Shown one piece after another: positions 1-7,728 of a stretch of 27,175 bases of DNA. Under the pieces are notes generated by a model. It had not been told where the DNA came from and ran no database searches. It saw only the letters and a list, made by a program, of their open reading frames with translations. The DNA is from UBA1361 sp035647455 (lineage in GTDB: Bacteria; Bacillota_I; Bacilli_A; RFN20; CAG-826), in assembly GCA_035647455.1 (NCBI GenBank), contig DASRNI010000027.1, positions 1 through 27,175 of the forward strand, read 5' to 3'. The position numbers and the translations under genes were made by a program. Within the stretch, counting starts at the first letter, position 1. Every line of letters starts with the position of its first letter.

Positions 1-1
1 C

Positions 2-613
2 GACTTACTTGCGTTAACCGCGAGTGACGCTGAGTTACGGGACTATTTACTATTAGTTGGTTTAGAAAGCGAACTTTATAGTAAGAAAAAAGCGAAAAAC
101 TTTAGTTTAGGGATGAAACAGCGTTTAAGTATTGCTTTTGCCTTAATGAGTAATCCCGAGTTTATCGTTCTTGACGAACCGATGAATGGGCTTGATCCGG
201 TTGGGATTAAAAATGTCCGTGATTTAATTTTAAAGTTAAACGCCGAAAAAGGCACAACGTTTTTAATTAGTAGTCATATTTTAAACGAACTTGATAAAGT
301 TGCCTCAACGTACGGCTTTATTAGTCACGGTAACTTAATTGAAGAAATAAGCGCTGAGGAACTCTTGAAAAAAGCGAAAGGCTTTACGAAAATCGTCCTT
401 GAAGAAAGTCTTACAAAAGAAAGTGTTGCCCTTCTTGAAGAGTTTACTTACGAACTAATAAGTCCGACTGTACTTCGCGTGACGGACGAAAAAGTCGCGC
501 AAAAGATTTTTCAAACTTTAATTAACGCCGATGTTAAAGTCAAAGAATTTAACGTTGAACGTGAAACGATTGAAGATTATTATCTTCAAGTAATCAGCGG
601 AGGGAGAAAATAA
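2..613 (+). CDS. ABC transporter ATP-binding protein, 5'-truncated by window edge
   Basis: The reading frame is open from base 2, well before the first ATG at 113, so the gene starts outside the window and the Walker A P-loop is not visible. What remains has the ABC signature just before that ATG (FSLGMKQRLSIA, an LSGGQ variant), Walker B with catalytic Glu (IVLDEPMNGLDP), and the H-loop (ISSH). The C-terminal ~80 residues resemble the accessory tail of drug or antimicrobial-peptide exporter ATPases (CcmA/BcrA type). The ATPase would bind the cytoplasmic face of the permease encoded next, with only one base between stop and start and an SD (GGAGGGAGA) inside its own 3' end, so the two are translated together. 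Substrate cannot be told from sequence. Sure of ABC ATPase, unsure of transported molecule. Confidence 0.93.
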   Translation, partial: DLLALTASDAELRDYLLLVGLESELYSKKKAKNFSLGMKQRLSIAFALMSNPEFIVLDEPMNGLDPVGIKNVRDLILKLNAEKGTTFLISSHILNELDKVASTYGFISHGNLIEEISAEELLKKAKGFTKIVLEESLTKESVALLEEFTYELISPTVLRVTDEKVAQKIFQTLINADVKVKEFNVERETIEDYYLQVISGGRK

Positions 614-614
614 A

Positions 615-1382
615 ATGAAAGCATTACTTAAAACCGATTTCCGTCGCTTACGGAAAAACAAATTAGTTTACGTTCTCCTTATTCTTGCTTTTGTTTTACC
701 CGCAATTAGCACGAGCATGCTTTATTACCTCATGCTTTTTCTTGGTGAAGGTGACTTAGGTCTCCTACCCGCATTAGCAAGTGAGCATTATATGCAAAGT
801 TTTAGTTTACTGAATAATATCGGACTCATGACAATGATCTTTGTCACACTGATTGTTGCGAAAGACTTTAGTGAGTTTACGATTCGCAATAAGATTATTG
901 CCGGTTATTCACGCATCCAAATTTACTTTAGTGTCTTAATTATTAATTTAGCGCTAGCGCTTATGGCAATCTTTCTAAGCTCAACAACAACGTACGTGAT
1001 TGCGCTCTTTTTTGAAGGCTTTGACAAGGCGGTGTTTCTTGATGTTCTCAAGTTTGGTGTAATTGGTTACACAAGTATTGCTGTCTTATTTACTTTTAAT
1101 ACATTACTTATTTTTAAATATAAAAAAGCTTCAGGCGCGATGCTTTTAACAATTGGCGTTCTCTTTATTATTTTAATTTTTAGTGGTGTCGTTGATGTTT
1201 TAGGCACACTTAATGACCGCGAACCGCAGTTTGTGTATTATACTTTCCCGATTATTCGTTTATTATCCCTAACCGGTAAAAATGTACCTGAGTGGTATTT
1301 TGCTTTACTCGCTAACGCGGTGCATCTAGGTTACTTAATTCCGCTTTCCGTTTTATATGCGAAAAAAACCGACTTTAAATAA
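615..1382 (+). CDS. ABC-2 type transporter permease
   Basis: This 255-residue protein is almost all membrane: a basic N-terminus (KTDFRRLRKNK) leads into a first hydrophobic helix at about 17-40. Further hydrophobic segments follow near 70-82, 105-135, 145-167, 175-197 and 230-248, giving about six passes. Layout and length fit ABC-2 permeases of the bacitracin/nisin-resistance or Nat-type exporters. The conserved KDFSEFTIRNKIIAGYSR stretch (about residues 83-100) is the usual cytoplasmic coupling region (it resembles E(F/Y)xxGTxRxxLxxGxSR in relatives). It starts one base after the ATPase stop, so both form one export complex. No gene follows on this strand; the next gene is convergent 29 bases away with no clear hairpin terminator between them. 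Confidence 0.9.
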   Translation: MKALLKTDFRRLRKNKLVYVLLILAFVLPAISTSMLYYLMLFLGEGDLGLLPALASEHYMQSFSLLNNIGLMTMIFVTLIVAKDFSEFTIRNKIIAGYSRIQIYFSVLIINLALALMAIFLSSTTTYVIALFFEGFDKAVFLDVLKFGVIGYTSIAVLFTFNTLLIFKYKKASGAMLLTIGVLFIILIFSGVVDVLGTLNDREPQFVYYTFPIIRLLSLTGKNVPEWYFALLANAVHLGYLIPLSVLYAKKTDFK

Positions 1383-1411
1383 AGCTAAATTATATAAATT
1401 ACTCTAGTTAA

Positions 1412-2149
1412 TTATTGTTCTTCGTCTTCTTGATCTTTTTCACGACGACCAAAGAAACGTTTACGAATTAAAGCAATATTTTCTTTAATTGATTCTTTTT
1501 TCTTTTGCCGGTGTTCATCTTTAGCCGCGCGACGTTTTTCTTCATAATCTTCTTTTAGCTGTTCAACATAAAGTTCTTGGCGGGACGGAACTTTTTCTTC
1601 TGCCACGCGCCCCGTCATTGCGGCAAGCGGTGCATTAATTCGTTCGTAAAACTTCCCTTTTGGATCAAGCAAAATTGCGAAGGGGGCAAGATCTTTTTCC
1701 AGGGCAATCGCGAAAAGTTCCGCGTAGCGTTCATAAAAGATCCGCACGACTTCAATGACAACTTGCGCGATGAAGCCTAAAATCGAAATAACCGAGACGA
1801 TAATTTCTAGTGGTGTTACTGTCCGGTTCAAAAATTCAATTAAAAGCACGACAATCATAAGTCCGTTCGCTAAGTACTTCATAATCCGGACACTGCGCTT
1901 TGTCCCCATCACGCCTTTTTTGCGCCGGTGTTTATACGTTGAAAGGAAAAATATAAAACCAAAGAGCGAAAGCACACTAAGCACGACATACGGGATAAAG
2001 TAAATTAAGTCGCCAAGATGCGTATATATTTTAAAGCCATACAGCGCTAAAAAGATAACTTGGACAACAACAAAAATCCAGTATGATAACTTTGTTAAGT
2101 CACGAATCGTTTTATCAAGCACTGCGGTCGTTCGTTTTAAAGGATTCAT
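1412..2149 (-). CDS. Four-helix membrane protein of unknown function, charged C-terminal tail
   Basis: I do not recognise a family. The 245-residue protein has hydrophobic helices at about 22-40, 48-70, 93-107 and 112-133, followed by a ~110-residue cytoplasmic tail. The last ~60 residues are very rich in Lys, Glu and Arg and probably form a coiled or extended helix (EQLKEDYEEKRRAAKDEHRQ). No catalytic motif is visible. The annotated ATG directly follows an inverted repeat and has no Shine-Dalgarno; a good -10 box ends only 7 bases before it, so the mRNA may be leaderless. It is divergent from the DUF697-like membrane protein at 2265, and both may serve the cell envelope, but that is only positional. 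Confidence 0.8.
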   Translation of the reverse strand: MNPLKRTTAVLDKTIRDLTKLSYWIFVVVQVIFLALYGFKIYTHLGDLIYFIPYVVLSVLSLFGFIFFLSTYKHRRKKGVMGTKRSVRIMKYLANGLMIVVLLIEFLNRTVTPLEIIVSVISILGFIAQVVIEVVRIFYERYAELFAIALEKDLAPFAILLDPKGKFYERINAPLAAMTGRVAEEKVPSRQELYVEQLKEDYEEKRRAAKDEHRQKKKESIKENIALIRKRFFGRREKDQEDEEQ

Positions 2150-2156
2150 ATGTATA

Positions 2157-2185
2157 ATTATACATAAATATTCGGAATTAGTTAA
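2157..2185 (-). promoter_or_regulatory. Promoter for 1412-2149, leaderless-type spacing
   Basis: On the minus strand TTAACT (2180-2185), a 17-base spacer and TATAAT (2157-2162) form a good sigma-A-like promoter. TATAAT is only 7 bases from the ATG at 2147-2149, so transcription should begin at or next to the start codon. The -10 sits in a perfect 18-bp palindrome, TATGTATAATTATACATA at 2149-2166, which could also be an operator. Confidence 0.6.
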
Positions 2186-2264
2186 TTTTCACAATTAAGT
2201 TAGCGACTAAATTAATAGTCTTCAGTAATTTAATGATAAAATTAAAGAAAGGCAGGAAACTACA

Positions 2265-3326
2265 ATGAAGCAAGAAAAAGAAACAAAAAAATTAACACTA
2301 GAAGAATATCAACAAAAATATAACAACCCGGAAAATATTAAAGCGGCGAAGTCATTTATTTTTATCTTAACGACTTTAATTGCCGTTATTTTTATCACAA
2401 CTTTATTTTTCGTTGTCTTACGTGTTTATGAAATTAATGAAATTGCTGGATACGTCAGTATCGCTGTTGCCGTCCTTGTCTTCATCTTTGCCTTTCTTGT
2501 GCCGATTATCAAACTTAAAAACATGAAGTCATTTAAAACGTTTGTCAATAAAACAAATGCCCGCGAAGCGCAAAAGTATAATAAAGCGCTACGTGAAGAT
2601 ATTGCGGACAAAATGATTGACTTAACGTATAACACAGAAGGCGTCGGCTGGTATAGCGATAAAAATATTAGTAAACTCGCCGTTGCCCGCCATGGGCGTA
2701 AAGATAAAGAACTCCAAAACGCCTTAAGTACAATTTATAAAACCGATGTCAAAAAAGCTGCGGAAAGACTTATCCGAAGGAGCGCGGTTCAAGTTGGACT
2801 CACGACAGCACTTTCACAATCTTCAATGCTTGATACGCTTTTAATGGTCACTTATGAACTTAACTTAATTAAAGATATCGTTTATCTTTATGGTTACCGC
2901 CCTAACGAAGCACAAATGGCGCGCATTTATAAAAACGTCATTCAAAACGCTTTAATTACGTACGGTGTTAGTAGTGCAACAAGCGGAGTTGGGAAGTCAA
3001 TTAGTAGCGGAATTGTGAGCGCAATCGATAAAGCCGCAGCAAGTGCAAACTTCGTGACAAGTGCGCTTGGTACACTTGCCGGTACACTCGCCGGTACGGC
3101 CATTGAATCAGGGATTCAGTTTGCTATTAATAGTACACTTACGGTTATTATTGGCTACCAAACGAAACGCTATTTAGTTCGTGAATACAATTTACAAGAA
3201 ATTCTTGATGATGTTGAAGTGTTTACCGATGACGAAAAAGAAGAAATTGAACTTATTAATAGCATTAAAAAAGAAGTTCGTGAAACGCTTTCAAAGCGAC
3301 CAAAAGCACAGCCGGACGCAACTTAA
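2265..3326 (+). CDS. DUF697-like membrane protein
   Basis: A 353-residue protein. A charged N-terminus (about 1-28) is followed by two close hydrophobic helices at about 30-52 and 60-82. A soluble stretch leads to the part that looks like DUF697 (YcjF-type): the region about 170-275 with RRSAVQVGLTTALSQS, then MLDTLLMVTYELNLIKDIV, YGYRPN and a Gly/Ala/Ser-rich helical hairpin (about 225-295). The tail is acidic then basic. DUF697 proteins occur in membranes, often with Era-like GTPases, but no GTPase lies beside it here and the molecular role is unknown. SD is AAAGGCAGG, 8 bases before the ATG. It is convergent with the HDAC-like gene, whose stop is 24 bases past its own. Confidence 0.78.
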   Translation: MKQEKETKKLTLEEYQQKYNNPENIKAAKSFIFILTTLIAVIFITTLFFVVLRVYEINEIAGYVSIAVAVLVFIFAFLVPIIKLKNMKSFKTFVNKTNAREAQKYNKALREDIADKMIDLTYNTEGVGWYSDKNISKLAVARHGRKDKELQNALSTIYKTDVKKAAERLIRRSAVQVGLTTALSQSSMLDTLLMVTYELNLIKDIVYLYGYRPNEAQMARIYKNVIQNALITYGVSSATSGVGKSISSGIVSAIDKAAASANFVTSALGTLAGTLAGTAIESGIQFAINSTLTVIIGYQTKRYLVREYNLQEILDDVEVFTDDEKEEIELINSIKKEVRETLSKRPKAQPDAT

Positions 3327-3350
3327 AAATAAACTAAAACTTAATATAAT

Positions 3351-4658
3351 TTACTTTTCAAGATAAATATCTTCTTTTTTGTTTTGTAAGTAAACTTTGT
3401 TAAATTCCTTGTTTGAAGCACCATTATACGTGTCTTTGCCTTGTTTTAAGCATTTTGCACAACTATTAAACGGGATAGTGACCGCAAAAATGTGCGCACC
3501 ACGATCGTTTTTCGAAGTAATCGTATGAATGCCGTTACAAGTTTGACAAGCATAATAGTCGCGGGTCTGTTCTTCTCGAATATTACTAGTGTCGTAATAA
3601 ACTGTGCGCTTAACACTATATACTTCTTGCGGCGGATAAAGTTTTGCTTTTAACTTTGCTTTATTTTGCCAAAGCGCGAGTATTTCGCTTGTTAATTCTT
3701 TAATATAACTCGTCACCTTTGTACTTTGTCTGATTTTATCTTCAGCGAAGTTTGGTTCAATAACGTGCGAATAATCTTCGCCAATCATCGCTAAGATAAT
3801 TGCGACATTAACGTAAGGCAATGCACCTTCAATCGAGTAACCACCTTCAAGAACAAGAATATCAGGGTTGAGTAGTTCGTTAAGTTTTGCGTAACCACGC
3901 GCTGATAAATTCATATTCGTTAACGGATCACTATAATGATTATCTTGGCCCGCCGAATTAATAATAAGATCTGGTTGAAAATCTTTTAAGATTGGTAAAA
4001 CAAGATTTTTAATGACATAAAGATAGCCTTCGTCACCCGTATTCGGGGGCAGCGGGACATTAATGTTATAACCAAAGGCGTTTGGACTGCCGAGTTCATG
4101 AATACGGCCAGTACCCGGATAAAGTGTCCGTGGGTCTTGATGAATATTAATTACTAAAACATTTTTATCGTTATAAAAAATGTCTTCCGTCCCATCCCCA
4201 TGATGGCAATCTGTATCAATAATCGCGATTTTTAAGTTCGGGTACTTGTGCCTTATATATTCAACCATCACCGCTTCATTATTTACAACACAAAAGCCAC
4301 GGTCACCATAGACGACCGTTTGTGCGTGGTGTCCAGGGGGCCTTGTTAACGAAAAAGCTTTATTTACGTCTTTATTGAGAACAAGTTCCGCCGCTCTTAT
4401 TGCCGCTCCGGCACTAATAAAATGTGAATCCGTTAAAATGCTTTCAACCGAAGGATAAATAAAGTGAGCACGTTTAATATCTTTAACGGTGGCAACGGAC
4501 GGATTAAAAAATGTAACGTTCTTTAAGTCTTCAAGTCCTTCTTCTTTAATTTGATCAAGCGTATATAAAAGCCGTTCTTCGCGTTCCGGATGTGTTGGGG
4601 AAATGCGCCAATCAAACGCGGGGAAAAAGATGATCCCTAAAGTATTTTTATCATGCAT
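3351..4658 (-). CDS. Histone-deacetylase-family zinc amidohydrolase with C-terminal Cys4 zinc-ribbon-like tail
   Basis: The full arginase/deacetylase-fold active site is visible (numbering from ATG at 4658): RPPGHHA with H110/H111, a GFCVVNN loop, DTDCHHGDGT with zinc ligands D150 and H152, SAGQDNHYSDPL with third ligand D239, and LEGGYS with Y274 near the end of the fold. Such enzymes remove acyl groups from acyl-Lys proteins, polyamines or small amides, or act on acetoin (AcuC); the substrate is not readable. After the ~320-residue domain comes a tail with two CxxC pairs (CQTC and CAKC, near 374 and 412) that could bind a second zinc. I prefer ATG 4658 (GGTGA five bases upstream) over GTG 4667. 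Its start overlaps the hydantoinase stop by 8 bases, so the two are translationally coupled. No hairpin follows the stop. Confidence 0.9.
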   Translation of the reverse strand: MHDKNTLGIIFFPAFDWRISPTHPEREERLLYTLDQIKEEGLEDLKNVTFFNPSVATVKDIKRAHFIYPSVESILTDSHFISAGAAIRAAELVLNKDVNKAFSLTRPPGHHAQTVVYGDRGFCVVNNEAVMVEYIRHKYPNLKIAIIDTDCHHGDGTEDIFYNDKNVLVINIHQDPRTLYPGTGRIHELGSPNAFGYNINVPLPPNTGDEGYLYVIKNLVLPILKDFQPDLIINSAGQDNHYSDPLTNMNLSARGYAKLNELLNPDILVLEGGYSIEGALPYVNVAIILAMIGEDYSHVIEPNFAEDKIRQSTKVTSYIKELTSEILALWQNKAKLKAKLYPPQEVYSVKRTVYYDTSNIREEQTRDYYACQTCNGIHTITSKNDRGAHIFAVTIPFNSCAKCLKQGKDTYNGASNKEFNKVYLQNKKEDIYLEK

Positions 4659-6312
4659 CTTTTTCACCTACTAACTTATAAATTAAACCCGGTTTAACTT
4701 GCGCTTTAACGCGGATGTTTTTACCTTTAGTGTAAAAGCCATCAATCATATTAAAGGCAGATTCTTCGACAATTTCCACGTCTTCTGAGCTAAGTTTACT
4801 TTTCGTTAAAGTTTCTAAGGCCGTATGTGCATAGCGCTTTGCCGCGCTTAGCGTAAAGTCACGGCTAATAATATCTGTAAGACTTAGTTCTGCAACTGTT
4901 AACCGTCCTTTACTTGTATCCGCGTGTACATTAACGACGGCAGTTACTTTACTTAAGGCCGCACCGATCGCATTGGCAAGTGCAAAGTGCTTGGGATAAA
5001 CCGTAACAAGCTTAAAATGCTGTTGAATACTACGTTCAAGTAGTTTCGCTGGTCCACCAATAATATTAATTGTTTCTGGCCTAATCATTTTATCCGCGAG
5101 TAACTCTTTAATTGTATAGACCGGTTTATTGTTAACTTCCGCTACAACAAGATCAACTTCCTGTTTTAGTCGTAATGTAAATTCTTCAATTATTTTTAGC
5201 GCTGTTTCTTTAGTCGTAAGGCGCAGTTCTTGGGCGACTTTACCAATTGCTTCTTTTGCGCGTACTTTGTCACCAACTTGCAAGCGGTTTAAATAAATAA
5301 AAGCGTCAGTGAGTGTTAGAACGGGTCCGCCTAAAGCGTACGGTTCGCCTTGGCGCAGTGGACCAATCGTTAGTGTGCCGTTACTTACTTTAATTTGGCT
5401 ATCGCCACCTAAAGCAATTGACTTCGAGTAAAGCGCCCGAATTAGTGTTTTCTGCCCGTTGATCGTCGCGCCGAGCGGTTCAAAAAGTGAATCACCGTCC
5501 GCTACAATAAAGATATCCGTTGTTGTGCCGCCGATATCGAGTGAAACGGCGTCTTGCCTTAAATCAAACAGCGCAAGAAAGCCGTTAAGACTTGCCGCAG
5601 GGCCTGATAAAATCGTTTGTACGGGATGTTTACGGGCGGCTTCTAAACTAAGCAGGCCGCCATCCGCTTTTAATATATATATTGGAGCATTAACGTTTTT
5701 TTCTTTTAACGAACGAACGATACGCGCGTAAAAGTCACTAAATTGACTATGAACACTAGCATTAAGTTTCGCTGTTGTTAAGCGGCGCGGATAATTTAAA
5801 AGACCAGAAACTGTGTGCGACAAAGTAACGTGGCGAAAAGTATTTTTCAAATCGCTTTTAATTGCTTGTTCTGTTTCAGGGTTTCTGATGGCAAACTTTG
5901 TTGCAACAGCAATATCTTTAATATTATTACGCTTAAAAAGTTCGATTGCTTGTTCGAGTTCGGCATAATCATAGTCCCGCACAACAATGCCGCGGTGATC
6001 AGTTGCCCCGCTTAAAAAAACAGTGTTCTTTGTTTTAAATTGGCTTAAATTTACGCCAGGACCAGACTGTAAAATAAGTCCGACTTCATTAACTTGATTA
6101 AGGACAATTGCATTTGTAATTATCGTTGTACTTAAATTAATCTGTTTTATATTTAGGGGGTCAATATTTTCTAAAAGTAAATCTAAAACGTGCAAAATTG
6201 TCTCTTCAAGTGCTTTAAAACTTACCGGTTTTTTTACCGTTTTAATAATTTTTTTACGCGAAACGATGACCGCATCAATATGCGTACCACCAACATCAAG
6301 TCCAATAATCAT
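4651..6312 (-). CDS. Hydantoinase/oxoprolinase family ATPase (HyuA-like)
   Basis: A 553-residue member of the hydantoinase A/oxoprolinase family, which uses an ASKHA-type fold to couple ATP to opening of lactam or hydantoin rings (or to carboxylation in acetone carboxylase relatives). Visible are the N-terminal phosphate loop GLDVGGTHIDAV (4-15), a TTIITNAIV segment (62-70), LKADGG (214-219), SGPAAS (236-241), the second loop DIGGTTTDIF (259-268) and IGGPAK (418-423). It is shorter than classical HyuA (about 680-720), as in single-gene versions from anaerobes; no HyuB partner is present. It ends in TGA inside the start of the deacetylase gene, so the pair forms one operon and may act on the same amide compound (inference). 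SD is GGGAAGGAAG. Confidence 0.88.
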   Translation of the reverse strand: MIIGLDVGGTHIDAVIVSRKKIIKTVKKPVSFKALEETILHVLDLLLENIDPLNIKQINLSTTIITNAIVLNQVNEVGLILQSGPGVNLSQFKTKNTVFLSGATDHRGIVVRDYDYAELEQAIELFKRNNIKDIAVATKFAIRNPETEQAIKSDLKNTFRHVTLSHTVSGLLNYPRRLTTAKLNASVHSQFSDFYARIVRSLKEKNVNAPIYILKADGGLLSLEAARKHPVQTILSGPAASLNGFLALFDLRQDAVSLDIGGTTTDIFIVADGDSLFEPLGATINGQKTLIRALYSKSIALGGDSQIKVSNGTLTIGPLRQGEPYALGGPVLTLTDAFIYLNRLQVGDKVRAKEAIGKVAQELRLTTKETALKIIEEFTLRLKQEVDLVVAEVNNKPVYTIKELLADKMIRPETINIIGGPAKLLERSIQQHFKLVTVYPKHFALANAIGAALSKVTAVVNVHADTSKGRLTVAELSLTDIISRDFTLSAAKRYAHTALETLTKSKLSSEDVEIVEESAFNMIDGFYTKGKNIRVKAQVKPGLIYKLVGEKDA

Positions 6313-6445
6313 CTATTTAATCTTCCTTCCCTTATATTTTAACACGAACAATGTTCTTTACTTTAATACGCAGTAATTCGCTGCTAAATAGCATTAAATA
6401 GCCAAGAATACACGGAAATATCTATTTTCTAGCACATAGCGAAAT

Positions 6446-6474
6446 TTGAGCTTTTTTGTGAAAGAATGTATAAT
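6446..6474 (+). promoter_or_regulatory. Promoter of peroxiredoxin gene
   Basis: TTGAGC (6446-6451), a 17-base spacer and a consensus TATAAT (6469-6474) form a strong vegetative promoter. The ATG at 6506 lies 31 bases downstream, with AGAAGG at 6493-6498 as Shine-Dalgarno. Confidence 0.8.
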
Positions 6475-6505
6475 ACATGTAATAAAAAAGAAAGAAGGAT
6501 GAAGG

Positions 6506-7174
6506 ATGAAAGAAAATTCAAGCTTACCAATTTTAGGAGCAAGGCTCCCTAAACTCGAAGTTGTTACAACCCACGGAAAAATGGTTTTACCCGATGAGTT
6601 AGCCGGTAAATGGTTTATGCTCTTTAGTCACCCTGCTGACTTTACACCAGTTTGTACAACGGAATTTGTCGCGCTTGCCGACTATTATGATGAGTTTTTA
6701 AAAGTTAACACGGAACTTGTTGGTCTTAGTGTTGACGCTGTTACTGCCCATTTAAAATGGACCGAATGGATTAAAGATAATATCGGCGTTGAAATTAAAT
6801 TCCCAATTATCGCTGATTCACTTGGTGACGTCGCAAAAAAACTTGGCATGATTCACGAAGCAAAAGGCACCGACACCGTTCGTAGTGTCTTTATCGTTGA
6901 CGACAAAGGTGACTTACGCATTACAATGCATTACCCCCAAGAAGCGGGACGCAATGTCGAAGAATTACTCCGCATTATTAAAGCGCTCCAGTACTCGGAC
7001 AAAAACAAAGTTGCGATGCCCGAAAACTGGCCAAACAACGCTCGGCTTGGTAGTGATGTAATTATTCCACCAGCAACAACCGAACAGTTAATTGTTAAAC
7101 GTAAAAAGGAAATGAAAGATAATCCTGATTACGATTACAAAGACTGGTGGTTCATTAGTAAAAAAATTAAATAA
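6506..7174 (+). CDS. Peroxiredoxin, Prx6/1-Cys type
   Basis: A 222-residue thiol peroxidase that reduces H2O2 and alkyl hydroperoxides in the cytoplasm. The active-site PxxxTxxC is PADFTPVC with peroxidatic C50, T47 and P43; the catalytic Arg is in TVRSVFIVD (about 124-132). The C-terminal arm characteristic of Prx6 is present (VAMPENWP, then a DWWF end). C50 is the only cysteine in the protein; archaeal and bacterial relatives often carry two more in the DWWxC tail, here replaced by Ile and Ser. It therefore needs an external thiol for recycling. It is monocistronic, with its own promoter (6446-6474) and terminator (7188-7224), divergent from the hydantoinase operon. Confidence 0.95.
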   Translation: MKENSSLPILGARLPKLEVVTTHGKMVLPDELAGKWFMLFSHPADFTPVCTTEFVALADYYDEFLKVNTELVGLSVDAVTAHLKWTEWIKDNIGVEIKFPIIADSLGDVAKKLGMIHEAKGTDTVRSVFIVDDKGDLRITMHYPQEAGRNVEELLRIIKALQYSDKNKVAMPENWPNNARLGSDVIIPPATTEQLIVKRKKEMKDNPDYDYKDWWFISKKIK

Positions 7175-7187
7175 ATTTTTATTTATT

Positions 7188-7224
7188 ACCCCTTAGTGTA
7201 ACTTATTCATTGAGGGGTTTTTTT
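7188..7224 (+). terminator. Rho-independent terminator after peroxiredoxin gene
   Basis: ACCCCT (7188-7193) pairs with AGGGGT (7213-7218), extended by weaker pairs inside, and is followed directly by a run of seven T. The hairpin lies 14 bases past the stop. Confidence 0.85.
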
Positions 7225-7240
7225 ATGTTTAAATAGTAGC

Positions 7241-7690
7241 TTATTGAGCTTTTAAAATGTAATCAACGATCTTTTTTAGTTCGTTAATCATAAACGTTTC
7301 ATCTTTAAATGTTTTCCCGCGATTCATCGCTCCAAAGCCGCCCATGCTTTGCATAATCATCTGCTGAACGCGTTCTTTTTGATTAATATCAGCAATTTGT
7401 TCCGGTAATAATTTACGCGCATAAGCAAAGTCCGGTTTATCAGTGTCGCCGTGATTTGCGTCAATCCCAAGAATTGTGCCGTGCGGTTCTTTTAAAAACG
7501 CCGCACCTTCTTCGCTATAAAACGTAATCCCACCGTGAACATTAAGGCTTTCACTTATGTCGCTCTTATTAAACTTAACGCTTTCCGGCAGAACAACGTA
7601 ACCGCGGTAAAATGCCCGTGTTGAAAATACGGTAATTAATTTAAAGCCACGGTAATCATATTTCGTAATCTTTTCCACATTTATGCTCAC
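7241..7690 (-). CDS. Small conserved protein resembling a phage-type hypothetical family
   Basis: A 149-residue soluble protein with no signal or membrane segment. The central part reads GYVVLPES, then LNVHGGITF and later TILGIDANHGDTDKPDF. This order (GY-x-P, VHGG-(I/L)T, a GxD-x-H-x-GD-like block) recalls a short hypothetical family common in Firmicutes phages and genomes, usually with a W-GFDCAHAGD block; I recognise the pattern but know no function. Conserved His, Asp and Gly residues hint at metal or nucleotide binding, unproven. SD is AAAGTGAG, about 6 bases before the ATG. A 23-bp palindrome lies 8 bases before the start, between it and the upstream nuclease-like gene. Confidence 0.72.
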   Translation of the reverse strand: MSINVEKITKYDYRGFKLITVFSTRAFYRGYVVLPESVKFNKSDISESLNVHGGITFYSEEGAAFLKEPHGTILGIDANHGDTDKPDFAYARKLLPEQIADINQKERVQQMIMQSMGGFGAMNRGKTFKDETFMINELKKIVDYILKAQ

Positions 7691-7697
7691 TTTCTGA

Positions 7698-7720
7698 TTT
7701 AATAATACAGTATTATTAAA
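7698..7720. promoter_or_regulatory. 23-bp perfect palindrome between two co-directional genes
   Basis: The arm TTTAATAATAC (7698-7708) is mirrored exactly across a single A (7709). It fills most of the 38-base gap between the nuclease-like gene and the 149-residue gene. No T-run follows on either side, so an operator or processing hairpin is likelier than a terminator. Confidence 0.55.
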
Positions 7721-7728
7721 TAAATATC

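Noticed and set aside
3181..3366. Overlapping plus-strand ORF at the end of the DUF697-like gene.
   Set aside because: Lys-rich shadow of the main frame with no SD and no recognisable content.
4651..6312. Possible recoding of TGA as Trp (Mycoplasma code).
   Set aside because: TGA ends the hydantoinase gene in a normal stop-start overlap, and Trp positions in conserved motifs use TGG.
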